A stretch of DNA of 48,320 nt from Paracoccaceae bacterium (GTDB lineage: Bacteria; Pseudomonadota; Alphaproteobacteria; Rhodobacterales; Rhodobacteraceae), in NCBI GenBank assembly GCA_022448245.1, contig JAKVCO010000006.1, positions 389,958-438,277 on the forward strand. The letters are read 5' to 3'. This document shows, piece by piece, positions 1 to 8,928 of this stretch. A program made the translations under genes and the position numbers. Every line of letters starts with the position of its first letter. The first letter of the stretch is position 1. A model generated the notes under the pieces. That model did no database searches and had not been told where the DNA came from. It saw only the letters and a list, made by a program, of their open reading frames with translations.

Positions 1-2
1 AA

Positions 3-149
3 GTCCCCCGCGAGCGGCCCTTTGATCTTCGCAAAGCCGATCTGTCGGATGCCACGCTGACCGCCGCGCGCGCAGCTGTCGTGGCGCGCCGCGCCGAGAT
101 GGAACAAGAGAATATCGACACGATCCGCCCTCTGTTGGAGCGCCTTTGA
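3..149 (+). CDS. C-terminal end of an unidentified protein (cut by window edge)
   Basis: An open frame enters from the left edge and stops at TGA 147-149. Only 48 residues are visible, ending in ENIDTIRPLLERL; the stretch is rich in Ala, Arg and Glu and looks helical. The stop overlaps the TTG start of the next gene (TTGA, 146-149), the usual sign of translational coupling. It is therefore probably part of the same operon as the sugar transferase and phosphomannomutase. The visible tail carries no motif that identifies a family. A polysaccharide-modifying enzyme would suit the context, but that is only a guess. Confidence 0.5.
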   Translation, partial: VPRERPFDLRKADLSDATLTAARAAVVARRAEMEQENIDTIRPLLERL

Positions 150-763
150 AGCGCGCGCTTGATATCACGCTGGCGCTGATCATCGGCGTGATCTTGGTGA
201 TCCCGGTGACAGGGATGCTGATCTGGCTGGCACGTGGTCAGGGACGACCATTCCTTTATGGCGCCGAACGTATGAAGACCGCCGAGCGTGGCTTTACGCT
301 TTGGAAGTTCCGAACGATGACCGCTGACGCCGAAGACAGTGGCGTCTCGGGCGGTGACAAGAAGGCCCGTATCACGGCACAGGGCGCCACCATGCGCAGG
401 TATCGCGCGGACGAAATCCCGCAACTGTGGAATGTGCTTAAGGGCGATATCTCTCTCGTGGGACCGCGCCCGCCGCTGCGCGAATACGTAGAATCCTACC
501 CAGAGCTATATGCGGAAGTCCTGCGCTCGAAGCCCGGGATTACTGGGCTCGCCTCGCTGACCTATGCCTCGCACGAGGAGAAGCTCTTGTCGCGCGCGAC
601 TAACAAAATGGAAACCGACACCATCTATCGTGCCCATTGTGTGCCAATGAAAGCCAAGCTTGACCTGATCTATCAACGAAATTGTTCATTCTGCTACGAT
701 CTGAAACTGATTTGGCAGACAGCGAAGCGATTTACGCCTGACTGGTTCGGAAGGAGAAGCTGA
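146..763 (+). CDS. Small bacterial sugar transferase (undecaprenyl-phosphate phosphoglycosyl transferase)
   Basis: A 205-residue protein of the bacterial sugar transferase family (PF02397, monotopic phosphoglycosyl transferases). These enzymes move a sugar-1-phosphate from a nucleotide sugar to undecaprenyl phosphate, the first membrane step of glycan assembly. One hydrophobic segment spans residues 7-29. It is followed by WKFRTM (53-58), the catalytic Asp-Glu pair in ADEIPQLWN (D89, E90) and GPRPP (106-110). The length matches the short PglC-like class without the extra N-terminal membrane helices of WcaJ/WbaP. The TTG start at 146 is chosen because MKRALDI is the usual N-terminus of the family and TTG overlaps the preceding stop. 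The sugar transferred cannot be read from the sequence. Confidence 0.9.
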   Translation: MKRALDITLALIIGVILVIPVTGMLIWLARGQGRPFLYGAERMKTAERGFTLWKFRTMTADAEDSGVSGGDKKARITAQGATMRRYRADEIPQLWNVLKGDISLVGPRPPLREYVESYPELYAEVLRSKPGITGLASLTYASHEEKLLSRATNKMETDTIYRAHCVPMKAKLDLIYQRNCSFCYDLKLIWQTAKRFTPDWFGRRS

Positions 764-2091
764 TGCATCCCGCGTTTAAGACCTACGACATTCGGGGCCG
801 AATCGGCGTCGATATAGACGAAGCCTTTGCTGAGGCGCTTGGTCATGCCACGGTTTCGGTCACAGGAGCCGCCACCGTCGTCGTGGGCGGCGATGCGCGC
901 GAGACCTCGCCCGCGTTCAAAGCAGCGCTCGCCAAGGGCCTCGCCGATGCAGGCGCCAAGGTCTTCGACATCGGCTTTTGCGGCACGGAGGAGATCTATT
1001 TCGCCACCGAGCACTTGAGCTGCGACGCCGGCATAATGGTCACGGCCTCCCATAACCCGATTAATTACAACGGCATGAAGCTGGTGGGCCGGGGTTCGGC
1101 CCCTCTCGCCGACCACACGTTCAAAGCGATTGGCGAAGCAATCGGCGTGCGGGTGGAGGCCTCGAAGGGAACTATCGAAATGGCAGACACGCGGGCGGCC
1201 TATGTCGTGCGCGCGCTGAGCTTTGCGGAGGGCGTTAAACCGCTCCATATCGTGGCTAACGCCGGCAACGGTGCCGCGGGCCCAACCTTTGACGCCATTC
1301 TCGAGGCGATGGGTGAGGCCGTGAAAGTGACGCGGGTCCATCACGAACCTGACGCGACCTTTCCCAACGGCATTCCCAACCCTCTCCTGCCCGAAAACCA
1401 CGCCGCCACGGCTGATGTCGTGCGGGCTGAGGGCGCAGACCTCGGCATCGCGTGGGACGGCGATTTTGACCGCTGTTTCTTCTTCGACGCCGAGGGGGAA
1501 TTTGTGGCCGGTGAATATGTCGTAGGCCTCCTCGCGCAGGCCACGCTGGCGCTGCAACCCGGCGCGAAGATCGTTCATGATCCCCGCGTTCAATGGAACA
1601 CGCAAGCCCTCGTCGCTGAGGCGGGTGGCGAGGCCGTTGTTTCCCGCACGGGCCACGCCCTCATCAAAGCGAAAATGCGCGAAGTTGATGCGGCCTACGG
1701 GGGAGAGATGTCCGCCCACCATTATTTCCGCGACTTCATGTATTGCGACAGCGGGATGATCCCCTGGCTCCTCGTGGTCAGCTGGATGTCGCGTACCGGC
1801 AAATCCCTCAAGGACCTAATCGAAGGTATGCGCGCGGCATTCCCCTCAAGCGGAGAGATGAATTTCCGCGTGGAAGATGCCACCGCCACCATGGCCGCGA
1901 TCGAGGCGAAATACAGCCCCGGCGGCGAGGTCGATCACCTGGACGGTCTGTCCGTTGCCTATTCGGATTGGCGCTTTAATCTGCGCAAATCCAACACGGA
2001 ACCGCTGCTTCGCCTAAACGTGGAGACCCGCGCAGATACGGACCTCCTGGCCGAGAAAGTCGCGGAACTTCGGGCGATGATCGAAGGCTGA
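763..2091 (+). CDS. manB: Phosphomannomutase/phosphoglucomutase
   Basis: A 442-residue alpha-D-phosphohexomutase that interconverts mannose-6-phosphate and mannose-1-phosphate (possibly also the glucose phosphates) in the cytoplasm. All four family sites are present: the phosphoserine loop TASHNP (94-99, Ser96), the metal loop DGDFDR (232-237), the sugar-specificity loop GGEMSAHHYF (about 313-322) and the phosphate-binding RKSNTEPLLRL (from 408). The ATG overlaps the previous stop by one base (TGATG at 761-765), with AAGGAG at 751-756 as ribosome-binding site, so translation is coupled to the sugar transferase. With manC at 38.4-39.9 kb it completes a route to GDP-mannose, which gmd can use. 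The choice of mannose over glucose as main substrate rests on context. Confidence 0.92.
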   Translation: MHPAFKTYDIRGRIGVDIDEAFAEALGHATVSVTGAATVVVGGDARETSPAFKAALAKGLADAGAKVFDIGFCGTEEIYFATEHLSCDAGIMVTASHNPINYNGMKLVGRGSAPLADHTFKAIGEAIGVRVEASKGTIEMADTRAAYVVRALSFAEGVKPLHIVANAGNGAAGPTFDAILEAMGEAVKVTRVHHEPDATFPNGIPNPLLPENHAATADVVRAEGADLGIAWDGDFDRCFFFDAEGEFVAGEYVVGLLAQATLALQPGAKIVHDPRVQWNTQALVAEAGGEAVVSRTGHALIKAKMREVDAAYGGEMSAHHYFRDFMYCDSGMIPWLLVVSWMSRTGKSLKDLIEGMRAAFPSSGEMNFRVEDATATMAAIEAKYSPGGEVDHLDGLSVAYSDWRFNLRKSNTEPLLRLNVETRADTDLLAEKVAELRAMIEG

Positions 2092-2092
2092 T

Positions 2093-3346
2093 CTACGCCG
2101 GGCGGCGCAGCTCGGCTGTGTCTTTCGGGCCGTATTCGATCCCTAAGGGCGCGGTCAGCTCACAAAACGCGCGCGCCTGTCCATCAAAGTCCTGAATACC
2201 CGCTACGGGAGACAGGCATGGGCTGTCCATCGCCTCAAGGATCTGCGCCTGCAAGATTTCGACCCCCTCCCCGATGGGGATCAAGCGGGCAGGATCTGCG
2301 GCGGGATGTTCCGTGGTGCCGCCACTGTCGGTCTGCAAAACCCCGATCCCGCGGACCAATGCCTCGCGGATGGCCAGACCAAAAGTCTCCTTCCACTGAG
2401 ACATAAAGAGGAGCGTATCGATCTGCGCGTAAAAGCGGTCCATCTCGGGCTGCTCAAAGCGCGGGATGATGCGCCAAGTGCCCGGCAGGCCTGCGATGTG
2501 ATCGTCGTTCCACCACGTGCCATCCCGACTGCCATCAACGAGCAGAACTTCAATGCCATCACGGTCCAGCGCTTCGAACGCGCGCCGGATGAGAGGCCAG
2601 CCTTTGATTTGCGAGGGGCCGCCCAGAAAGCCGAAGACATGGCCAGGCTTTGCAGCGCGCCGCGAAGCTTGCGCCGCGTAGAACTCAGGCCCCGGCAGGT
2701 GAATGCCATTTTGCCAGACCTCTCCCTTGCCCGGCGCCAGGCCTGAGGCTTCGCACAGATCGAGCGCAAACTGGCTTGGATAAGTGACGATATCAGCTAG
2801 CGACGACACATCTGTGAGCGTATCAAACCGTCGGGTCGCAGCGGCATGATCGCCCACGCAGGTGGCACAGTTCCCGATCTGAACGGGGTTCTGCGCGCAG
2901 TACGCGTTGTCCATGCGCACCATGAACTGACGCTCACAAATCCACCAGAAATCGTGGACCGACAACACCAACGGCACCTCAGCACTCTTGGCCACACGCA
3001 GCAAATCGGCGCCAATCTCTTGGATGCAATGGGCGTGAATGAGGTCTGGCGATATCTCATCGAGCAGACCTTTGATCGCCTCGCCGATCTCGGGATTGTC
3101 GTACATGTCCGCGTATTTGCGCCCGTGCGGCACGTTCAGCAGATAGCTGTCGATGCCACCGACCTGCGCACGCAACACAGTGTAAGGGGCGAGCTCTGCC
3201 CGCGCGATTAAGGACAGCGCGCTGACCCGCGCCCGGCCATGCTTTACCAGCGAACGCGAAACCTCTTCGGCCACCACTGTCGCGCCCCCGTAGGAGAACG
3301 GGGCGAAGAAGATGTTCACCACCAAGATATGCGGCAGCTTGGCCAT
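2093..3346 (-). CDS. Glycosyltransferase family 4
   Basis: A 417-residue GT-B fold retaining glycosyltransferase. The N-terminus (ILVVNIFFAPFSYGGA) carries the glycine loop of the acceptor domain. The C-terminal domain has FGFLGGPSQIKGW followed by the E-x7-E nucleotide-sugar motif, E320 and E328 in KETFGLAIREAL. Four cysteines at 137, 150, 160 and 163 (the last two in GNCATC) are spaced like a small metal site, a feature of some GT4 proteins. The gene starts three bases after the stop of the upstream glycosyltransferase and probably shares its transcript. It ends two bases from the convergent manB. Donor and acceptor are unknown; a cytoplasmic role in chain assembly is inferred from context. 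Confidence 0.88.
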   Translation of the reverse strand: MAKLPHILVVNIFFAPFSYGGATVVAEEVSRSLVKHGRARVSALSLIARAELAPYTVLRAQVGGIDSYLLNVPHGRKYADMYDNPEIGEAIKGLLDEISPDLIHAHCIQEIGADLLRVAKSAEVPLVLSVHDFWWICERQFMVRMDNAYCAQNPVQIGNCATCVGDHAAATRRFDTLTDVSSLADIVTYPSQFALDLCEASGLAPGKGEVWQNGIHLPGPEFYAAQASRRAAKPGHVFGFLGGPSQIKGWPLIRRAFEALDRDGIEVLLVDGSRDGTWWNDDHIAGLPGTWRIIPRFEQPEMDRFYAQIDTLLFMSQWKETFGLAIREALVRGIGVLQTDSGGTTEHPAADPARLIPIGEGVEILQAQILEAMDSPCLSPVAGIQDFDGQARAFCELTAPLGIEYGPKDTAELRRPA

Positions 3347-3349
3347 GGC

Positions 3350-4642
3350 TCAGCGCTGTACCCACTCAATGAGCTCTGGAGAGACGATATGATCTGCGGC
3401 CTGCGCTGACCAGCGCTGCTCCAACGTCGTGCGGGCGGCTTGGCCCATCGCCGCTTGCCGTGCGGGGTCGGCGGCCAAAGCCTCTAGCGCTTGGCGCCAG
3501 TCTGCCTGTTGGCGCGCCAAAAAACCGGTCTCAGGCGTGACGAGGTTTGGCAAATCGCCCACGGCGGACACGATTGCCGGCACCCCCACCGACGCCGCAT
3601 CAATCACGCGAACGCCGCTTTTGCAGCGGTTAAAAAGGTCATCGAGCAAAGGCATCACGGCAACATCTGCCGATGCAAGGGTCGCCAGATACTCATCATA
3701 AGGCAGGAAGGAATGCTGCACGGTTTGCGCCCTCAGCGCCCGCGACAGCATCTTCACTTGAAAGTGCCCCAAGATCATCAGCCGCCGCGTCGGATCGGCA
3801 GTCACGAACGCCTCCACTTGCGGAGCGATCTCCTCAAAATCGGCCTCATGGCCTTGCGAGCCGCTGGCGAAAACAACCGTGAAGCCGTCGAGCGGCTGCT
3901 TGCGGGCCATCGCTTGCGCCCCGTCAGACAGGGTCGCGGTATCCGCGAAATTGCGTCTCAGGAACGCAGGCCGCGACGAATATTGCGCGGCATGTTCTAC
4001 CAGACCCGGCGTTGAGAACGTCAGCACATCGGCCCCGTTCATCATGGTCGCGTACTTCGGCGCCTCCGAGACGAAATGCGCCTTCATCCCCGGATCAAGC
4101 GCGGCCATGTTGCCGTAAGTCTCGTAGGCCGAAACCGAAAAGAGCGGGTCATCGATATCCCATAGCACTGGCATGCCAAGACGGCGCGCTTCATATCTGA
4201 ACATCTCGGTCAGGGGGTTCGACTGCAGCCGGTATTCCATGAGATGGGTCGCGTTTTGCAGGATACGGACACAGCGCGGGATATCCTCATAGTGAGAATA
4301 CTCGATGCGAACGCCCTGGGCCTCCCAGAACTCGTCCAGCTGTTCGATGCGATACTTCCGACACTGCGCGAGGTTGAGATCGCCAATCAGCGCCAACCGT
4401 GGCCCATCCTGCATCCGGCGCGTTGCGTGAAAGCCGTCGGCGCGGGCGATCTCGGCCCACGTACCGCGCAGGTAGTGTTCGGGGGCGGTGATGCTGCCTT
4501 TTGGCTTAAGGAAGCTGGGCGCGCGACCATGCCACTGGATGATCAGGTAGTTGCGCATCTTTCGGAGCGCGGGCCGTAGGCCTTCTTCGCGCCAGCTCTC
4601 GAAAAAGCGCTGGATCAGGGCCAGTCTCAAAAAGCGACGCAT
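3350..4642 (-). CDS. Glycosyltransferase (GT-B fold, GT4-like)
   Basis: A 430-residue protein. The first 50 residues are basic and amphipathic (many Arg, Phe, Leu), as expected for peripheral membrane attachment. The rest resembles two Rossmann-like domains: LALIGDLNLAQCRKYRI near residue 85, DIDDPLFS in the middle, then FTVVFASGSQGHEADF, a conserved aspartate in ASADVAVMPLLDD and the donor-site segment RCKSGVRVIDAASVGVPAIVS. This pattern fits GT4-type enzymes with a DIDD core, and a related core (LDIDDNEDEF) occurs in the tandem glycosyltransferase at 22.1-25.0 kb. The gene is first in a two-gene minus-strand unit and is divergent from the GT2 gene at 4736. Substrate unknown. Confidence 0.8.
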   Translation of the reverse strand: MRRFLRLALIQRFFESWREEGLRPALRKMRNYLIIQWHGRAPSFLKPKGSITAPEHYLRGTWAEIARADGFHATRRMQDGPRLALIGDLNLAQCRKYRIEQLDEFWEAQGVRIEYSHYEDIPRCVRILQNATHLMEYRLQSNPLTEMFRYEARRLGMPVLWDIDDPLFSVSAYETYGNMAALDPGMKAHFVSEAPKYATMMNGADVLTFSTPGLVEHAAQYSSRPAFLRRNFADTATLSDGAQAMARKQPLDGFTVVFASGSQGHEADFEEIAPQVEAFVTADPTRRLMILGHFQVKMLSRALRAQTVQHSFLPYDEYLATLASADVAVMPLLDDLFNRCKSGVRVIDAASVGVPAIVSAVGDLPNLVTPETGFLARQQADWRQALEALAADPARQAAMGQAARTTLEQRWSAQAADHIVSPELIEWVQR

Positions 4643-4735
4643 CAGTTCAGTCCATCCCCCAACCCGGTCGGCACTTAATGCACTATCAGGGCGGTTTCTA
4701 TTGCGAAAGCCTGCGCCTGCACGGCATCAAGGGTC

Positions 4736-5659
4736 ATGGGCACAAACACGAGCGGTCAACACATTACGCTTCTTTTGGGGGCATATGGCACGGCGGGCCT
4801 CGCGTACCTGCCCGATCAGCTTGCGAGCCTTAAGGCGCAGTCTCATGAGGCGTGGTCACTCATCGTCAGTGACGATTCAGCGCCGGAGCTTGAGGCGCTC
4901 GTGGGGGACTTTGCCGCGGATGTTTCACAGGCGGTAACCTACCAAGCAGGCCCCGGCCAAGGTTTTGCGGCAAACTTCATGGCCATGCTGCGTAACGCGC
5001 CTGCAGGATACCTCGCCTTTGCAGATCAGGACGACATTTGGCGGGAAGACAAACTCGCCAGAGCTGTGGCGACCCTGAAAGGCGTTGAGGGCCCAGCCCT
5101 CTACACCGGGCGGGTTACCTATTGGGAAGGCGACACCAAGCGGCCAGAACCCCCTTGGCCCCGGCAACCGAGCTTTGAAAATGCCCTCATCGAAAACGTG
5201 GCACGCGGAAATACGATCGTCATGAACCCGCAGGCCGCGGCTTTGATGCGCGATGCCGCCGCGAGCGTGGGGCGCGTGTTTGCCCATGACTGGCTGTGCT
5301 ACCTCGTGGTTTCGGGCGCAGGCGGCTCGATTATCTGCGATCCCGGGGCGCCCGTTCTGGATTACCGCCAACATGGCGACACCCAGATCGGCGCAGGGAC
5401 GGGCGCCAAGGCGCAGGTCGCCCGCAAGCGCGCGGTCCTTCGCGGCGCTTTCCGAGCGCGGCTCGACGACAACGTCGCCGCGCTAGAGGCCTGCGCAGAC
5501 CTGCTGACACCGCAAAACCGCGACACGCTGCACCGCTTTGCCCAAGCGCGACGTGCTGGCTGGGCCGGTCTTCCCACCTTGGCGCGGCTTGGCCTCTATC
5601 GGCAACGGCCGCAAGGCACCCTTGGCTTCTGGGGGGCAACGCTCCTTGGCCGGGCCTAG
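4736..5659 (+). CDS. Glycosyltransferase family 2 (rhamnosyltransferase-like)
   Basis: A 307-residue GT-A fold enzyme. The N-terminal strand HITLLLGAYGTAGLAYLPDQ is followed by LIVSDDS (first acidic site) and then ADQDDIW, the variant of the DxD motif found in many dTDP-rhamnose-using GT2 enzymes. A later HDWLCYLVV segment supplies the usual catalytic-region aspartate. dTDP-rhamnose genes lie at 42.7-47.7 kb, so rhamnosyl transfer is a reasonable but unproven role. The ribosome-binding site before ATG 4736 is weak (AAGGGTC). The gene overlaps the start of the next glycosyltransferase by 14 bases, so the two are probably co-translated. Confidence 0.85.
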   Translation: MGTNTSGQHITLLLGAYGTAGLAYLPDQLASLKAQSHEAWSLIVSDDSAPELEALVGDFAADVSQAVTYQAGPGQGFAANFMAMLRNAPAGYLAFADQDDIWREDKLARAVATLKGVEGPALYTGRVTYWEGDTKRPEPPWPRQPSFENALIENVARGNTIVMNPQAAALMRDAAASVGRVFAHDWLCYLVVSGAGGSIICDPGAPVLDYRQHGDTQIGAGTGAKAQVARKRAVLRGAFRARLDDNVAALEACADLLTPQNRDTLHRFAQARRAGWAGLPTLARLGLYRQRPQGTLGFWGATLLGRA

Positions 5660-6758
5660 ACCGCATATCCTCCTGGTTGGCGGCGACGGCCGACCTTCCG
5701 GCGTGCCCACGCATATTGTGGAGCTTTCGCGGGCGCTTGAATCGTTCGCCGATGTGACCGTCGTGAGTGAGCCGGATGAGGGTGGCTTTTCAGAGCTCGA
5801 GACGCGTCACGTGGCCGTGCCGGGCCTCGCCAGCAGAATGTCGCCCGCGTCGCTACGGCATGGCTACCGCTCCCTCGTGGAGGTCATCCAGCGAGAAAGC
5901 GCAGACCTCGTTTGGCTGCATTCCAGACTGCCGGTGATCTTGGGACGTCTGGCTTTGGCACGCGGCGACTACGTTGGCCCAACGGCACTGACCTATCATG
6001 GCCTCCCCTTCGGCCACGGGCATCGCAACGTGATGAGCCAAGTTTCAAAGCGGCTAGAACGACGCCTCGCATCGCGCTGCCCACCGCTGGAAATGGTCTT
6101 TCTAAACGACACACAGCGCGACCTGATGGAAGCCCATCTTGGGCCGCGCGCAGACCGGCACAGGCGTTGGGTTCTTGGAAACGCCTCGCGGCTGGGTCCT
6201 TTGCCAGCACCCCTCCCCCGCCCCTCAAGGCGGCATCTCGTCATGACGGGTCGAGCGGGCTGGCAAAAGAACCTTGAGGCTGCAGCCAGCCTGCTGCCCT
6301 TTCTGCCGGAAGATGTCTCCCTCTCGATGTGTGGGATCGGAACCGACGATGCCCGCTTTGTCAGCAAGCTAAAGAAGCTCGCGGGCACCGGCGCCAAACG
6401 GCTCCATCTGCTTGGTCCGCTGGATGATGTGCGCGGCCTTCTGGCCTCGGCTGACGGCTATCTCATGACGTCGCGCTATGAAGGGGAACCTATTGGGGCA
6501 CTGGAGGCGTGGGAAGCAGGTCTTCCTGTCATCCTTGCGCCGTTCGTGGGGGCCAAGGCCCTCGCAAAGCACCCTTTTTCGGAGGTTCTCGCATCAGACG
6601 ATGCCACCAAACGCGCGGACCAGATTATGCGAGTGATCGACGGCTACCTGACTGACAAAGAGGCCAATTCAGCTCAGATCAAGCACAGCTGGGCTCTGCA
6701 CCACGCCCCCGAAGCTTTCGCCGCCCGGGCCCAAAACCTTGTTAAACACTGGCTTTAG
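5646..6758 (+). CDS. Glycosyltransferase family 4
   Basis: About 370 residues when started at TTG 5646. The open frame continues upstream to 5538, but the extra 36 residues lie wholly inside the GT2 gene, while the conserved N-terminal strand HILLVGGDGRPSGVPTHI begins just after TTG 5646, with a G-rich ribosome-binding site in front. Features of a GT-B enzyme are visible: the glycine loop GRPSGV, LTYHGLPFGHGH, then the donor domain with VMTGRAGWQKNLE, DGYLMTSRYEGEPIGALEAWEAG (E-x7-E type pair) and VILAPFVGA. It ends in a four-base convergent overlap with kpsT (stop codons share 6755-6758). Substrate unknown. Confidence 0.83.
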   Translation: MAGPRPHILLVGGDGRPSGVPTHIVELSRALESFADVTVVSEPDEGGFSELETRHVAVPGLASRMSPASLRHGYRSLVEVIQRESADLVWLHSRLPVILGRLALARGDYVGPTALTYHGLPFGHGHRNVMSQVSKRLERRLASRCPPLEMVFLNDTQRDLMEAHLGPRADRHRRWVLGNASRLGPLPAPLPRPSRRHLVMTGRAGWQKNLEAAASLLPFLPEDVSLSMCGIGTDDARFVSKLKKLAGTGAKRLHLLGPLDDVRGLLASADGYLMTSRYEGEPIGALEAWEAGLPVILAPFVGAKALAKHPFSEVLASDDATKRADQIMRVIDGYLTDKEANSAQIKHSWALHHAPEAFAARAQNLVKHWL

Positions 6759-7426
6759 TCGGGGCGCGGCCCGCGCATATTAGCCTCGTGATGCTCAAGC
6801 GCCGCCTCGATATCGGTATAGGGCACCACGGAACCGTTCTCGAGAACCACAGCAATATCGCACAACGCCCGGACCATTGGCGGGGAGTGCGTAACAACGA
6901 TGGCGCCCGCTGTGCGTCTGCGATCTTCAAAAACAGCCACGCTCTTTTCCCGGAACGCGCCGTCGCCCACGCTCATCACCTCGTCCACGAGGTAGGTATC
7001 GAACGGCACGCCCATGGAAACGCCGAACGACAAACGGGACCGCATACCAGCGGAGTACGTCCGAAAAGGCATGTGAAAGTGGCGGCCAAGCTCGGCGAAG
7101 TCCTGCACGTAGTCGATCAACTCGTCCGTATCGACGCCATAGATGCGCGCAACGAAACGCGTGTTCTGCGCGCCCGTCAGCTGCGGGTGGAAAGAGCCTG
7201 CGAAACCCACTGGATACGAGATCGTCCCCGTAGACAGGATACGTCCCGACGTTGGACGCAGCGCCCCTGAGATCAATCTGAGAAGCGTCGACTTGCCGGC
7301 GCCGTTACGCCCAAGCAAAGCTACGCTTTTGCCAGAAGGGAAGACGGTCGTCAGATCATCGATCACGACCTTCCGTCCCCCGTTGCGCATGGGAAAGCTC
7401 TTGGTGAGCCTGTCGAGCTTGATCAT
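6755..7426 (-). CDS. kpsT: Capsule polysaccharide ABC exporter, ATP-binding protein (KpsT type)
   Basis: A 223-residue ABC ATPase that powers export of a polysaccharide across the inner membrane with KpsM. Walker A is GRNGAGKST (39-47), the signature loop YSAGM (124-128) has the KpsT/Wzt form, Walker B ends in LVDE (D148, E149) and the switch histidine is H180 in VVTHS. The short length, without a Wzt C-terminal carbohydrate-binding domain, points to the KpsT class rather than to O-antigen exporters. It follows kpsE by three bases on the same strand. KpsM lies divergently at 8929-9732. Confidence 0.93.
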   Translation of the reverse strand: MIKLDRLTKSFPMRNGGRKVVIDDLTTVFPSGKSVALLGRNGAGKSTLLRLISGALRPTSGRILSTGTISYPVGFAGSFHPQLTGAQNTRFVARIYGVDTDELIDYVQDFAELGRHFHMPFRTYSAGMRSRLSFGVSMGVPFDTYLVDEVMSVGDGAFREKSVAVFEDRRRTAGAIVVTHSPPMVRALCDIAVVLENGSVVPYTDIEAALEHHEANMRGPRPD

Positions 7427-7429
7427 GGC

Positions 7430-8806
7430 TCAGCGTCGGTCGCGGAGGCTGTAGTAGAGCAACGCCATCGTCGCCCAGAAGAACAGAATGAAGAGCGAGG
7501 ACAGGGCAAAGATCTTCATCCGCTCAGGATATTCGGGCTTTTGCGCCAGCGTGGGCCGCACATGCGCAGCCAGGTAACGCGATTGGCGTCGGGCCTCGGC
7601 CTGCGCCGCATCGAAAGACGCAAGTGCGGTCGTATAGGCGGCCTCTGCAAATTCGCGATCGACGATCAGGCTTTCATACTCCCCCACGAGAGAAGCAAAC
7701 GCCTCGCCATCGTTTTCGGTGGCGGCTGTTCCGATGCCGAGCTTCTGGCGCTCTTCCTCGATCCGATTTTCGATTACGTTCACCCGGCGCTGCGTTTGCG
7801 CCACGCGCGGGTCGTTCGCGCGGGATGTCTCGCGCAGAAGGTCGAGCTCGATCAAAGCTTCGGCCTGTTGCTGCTGAAGCGTCACCAGGAGGCCCATCTG
7901 GTTTTGGGTGTCGATACTCGGGTCCACGATCTGCGTCCGATTGCGGAACTCGGTCAGTGATTGCCGCGCGACCTTGAGGCGTTCGACCGCCGTTTCAAGC
8001 TCCTCACGGGAATAGGTGACAGCATCTTCGCGCGCGATATCCGACAGATCGTTAATCATCGTCGTGCTTTCGGCGAGGATTTCCTCGGCGATGGCCTGTG
8101 CGGTTTCTGGGTCAAAGGCCAGAATTCTCAGGTCGATAAGACCCGTACCGCTGTCGTAGACAATGGTCACCTTGTCAGTCCAATGCGCGACGAGGTCCTC
8201 AAGCGTGCCTGACGGATCAAAAGTGAAGAACGGATCATGCGAGGTTAACCCTGCGGACCATGCTTCACGCAAGTCGACCGATTGATCGACACGGTCGACG
8301 AGCTCCTGGCTCTTCAAGAAGGAATAAAGGATGTCGGCATCTGCCGAACCAGAGCTGCCGATGCTTGTGATGCCACCCAGAAGCTCAATCGCCGAAGACG
8401 TCTGTTCGTTGCGGACCGAGAAACCGACATAAGAAGCGTATTGATCAGCCGCCCGCCACCACAGGTACCCGGCAAGCACCAGCATCGGTCCGATTGCCAA
8501 CAAGAAGAATGACATCACGAGGAAACGGTGACGCGGACGGGATTGCGCCCACCCCGCAGGCCTGCGAATTTTGGCTTTGCTCGCGGGCGGCACTTTGATT
8601 TCTTCGAGCGCCTCGGGATCACCCACTGGCTTGGCAGGAGGGGTAGGCTTGACCTGCACTGGCGCGTTTTCAGGGGCCGCAGCCCCCGTCACCGGCGCAA
8701 GGCCAGTGGGCACAGGTGCATTCGGCACAGATTGCACCGCGGGTGCATTGGCCTGCGGTGTCGTCAAATTGCTGGCGGCCGGGCCGACTTGTTTCGGCGT
8801 AGACAT
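7430..8806 (-). CDS. kpsE: Capsule export inner-membrane protein (KpsE/CtrB/BexC family)
   Basis: A 458-residue polysaccharide co-polymerase of the KpsE type, thought to bridge the ABC exporter and the outer-membrane channel. It has a transmembrane helix near residues 95-117 (FLVMSFFLLAIGPMLVLAGY), a large periplasmic part rich in coiled coil (about 250-390, with repeated Glu/Arg/Leu heptads) and a C-terminal helix (about 430-450, FALSSLFILFFWATMALLYY) after the PEYPERMK segment typical of the family. The first 90 residues form a Pro/Ala-rich cytoplasmic extension, longer than in E. coli KpsE. It starts at ATG 8806, divergent from kpsM, and is followed at once by kpsT. Confidence 0.9.
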   Translation of the reverse strand: MSTPKQVGPAASNLTTPQANAPAVQSVPNAPVPTGLAPVTGAAAPENAPVQVKPTPPAKPVGDPEALEEIKVPPASKAKIRRPAGWAQSRPRHRFLVMSFFLLAIGPMLVLAGYLWWRAADQYASYVGFSVRNEQTSSAIELLGGITSIGSSGSADADILYSFLKSQELVDRVDQSVDLREAWSAGLTSHDPFFTFDPSGTLEDLVAHWTDKVTIVYDSGTGLIDLRILAFDPETAQAIAEEILAESTTMINDLSDIAREDAVTYSREELETAVERLKVARQSLTEFRNRTQIVDPSIDTQNQMGLLVTLQQQQAEALIELDLLRETSRANDPRVAQTQRRVNVIENRIEEERQKLGIGTAATENDGEAFASLVGEYESLIVDREFAEAAYTTALASFDAAQAEARRQSRYLAAHVRPTLAQKPEYPERMKIFALSSLFILFFWATMALLYYSLRDRR

Positions 8807-8928
8807 GCGCTGTTTTCACCCTCGCTACCGGGAGCCAACGGTGCCCCATGACGGCCCCAGAACGGGTCTTGGGACCGCGTGAACATTGTGACAAACTACC
8901 GTTTAATGCAACTGCGAACGGGCACCCA
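8807..8928. promoter_or_regulatory. Divergent intergenic region between kpsE and kpsM
   Basis: These 122 bases separate the outward-facing kpsE and kpsM starts and must hold the promoters of both halves of the exporter unless transcription enters from outside. An open frame in phase with kpsM extends left to 8848, but it lacks family similarity. No clear -35/-10 pair, operator palindrome or JUMPstart/ops element was seen. Confidence 0.4.

Noticed and set aside
694..1722. Minus-strand frame of 342 codons opposite manB
   Set aside because: The plus strand carries all phosphohexomutase sites; the minus frame has no recognisable features and spans the coupled operon junction.
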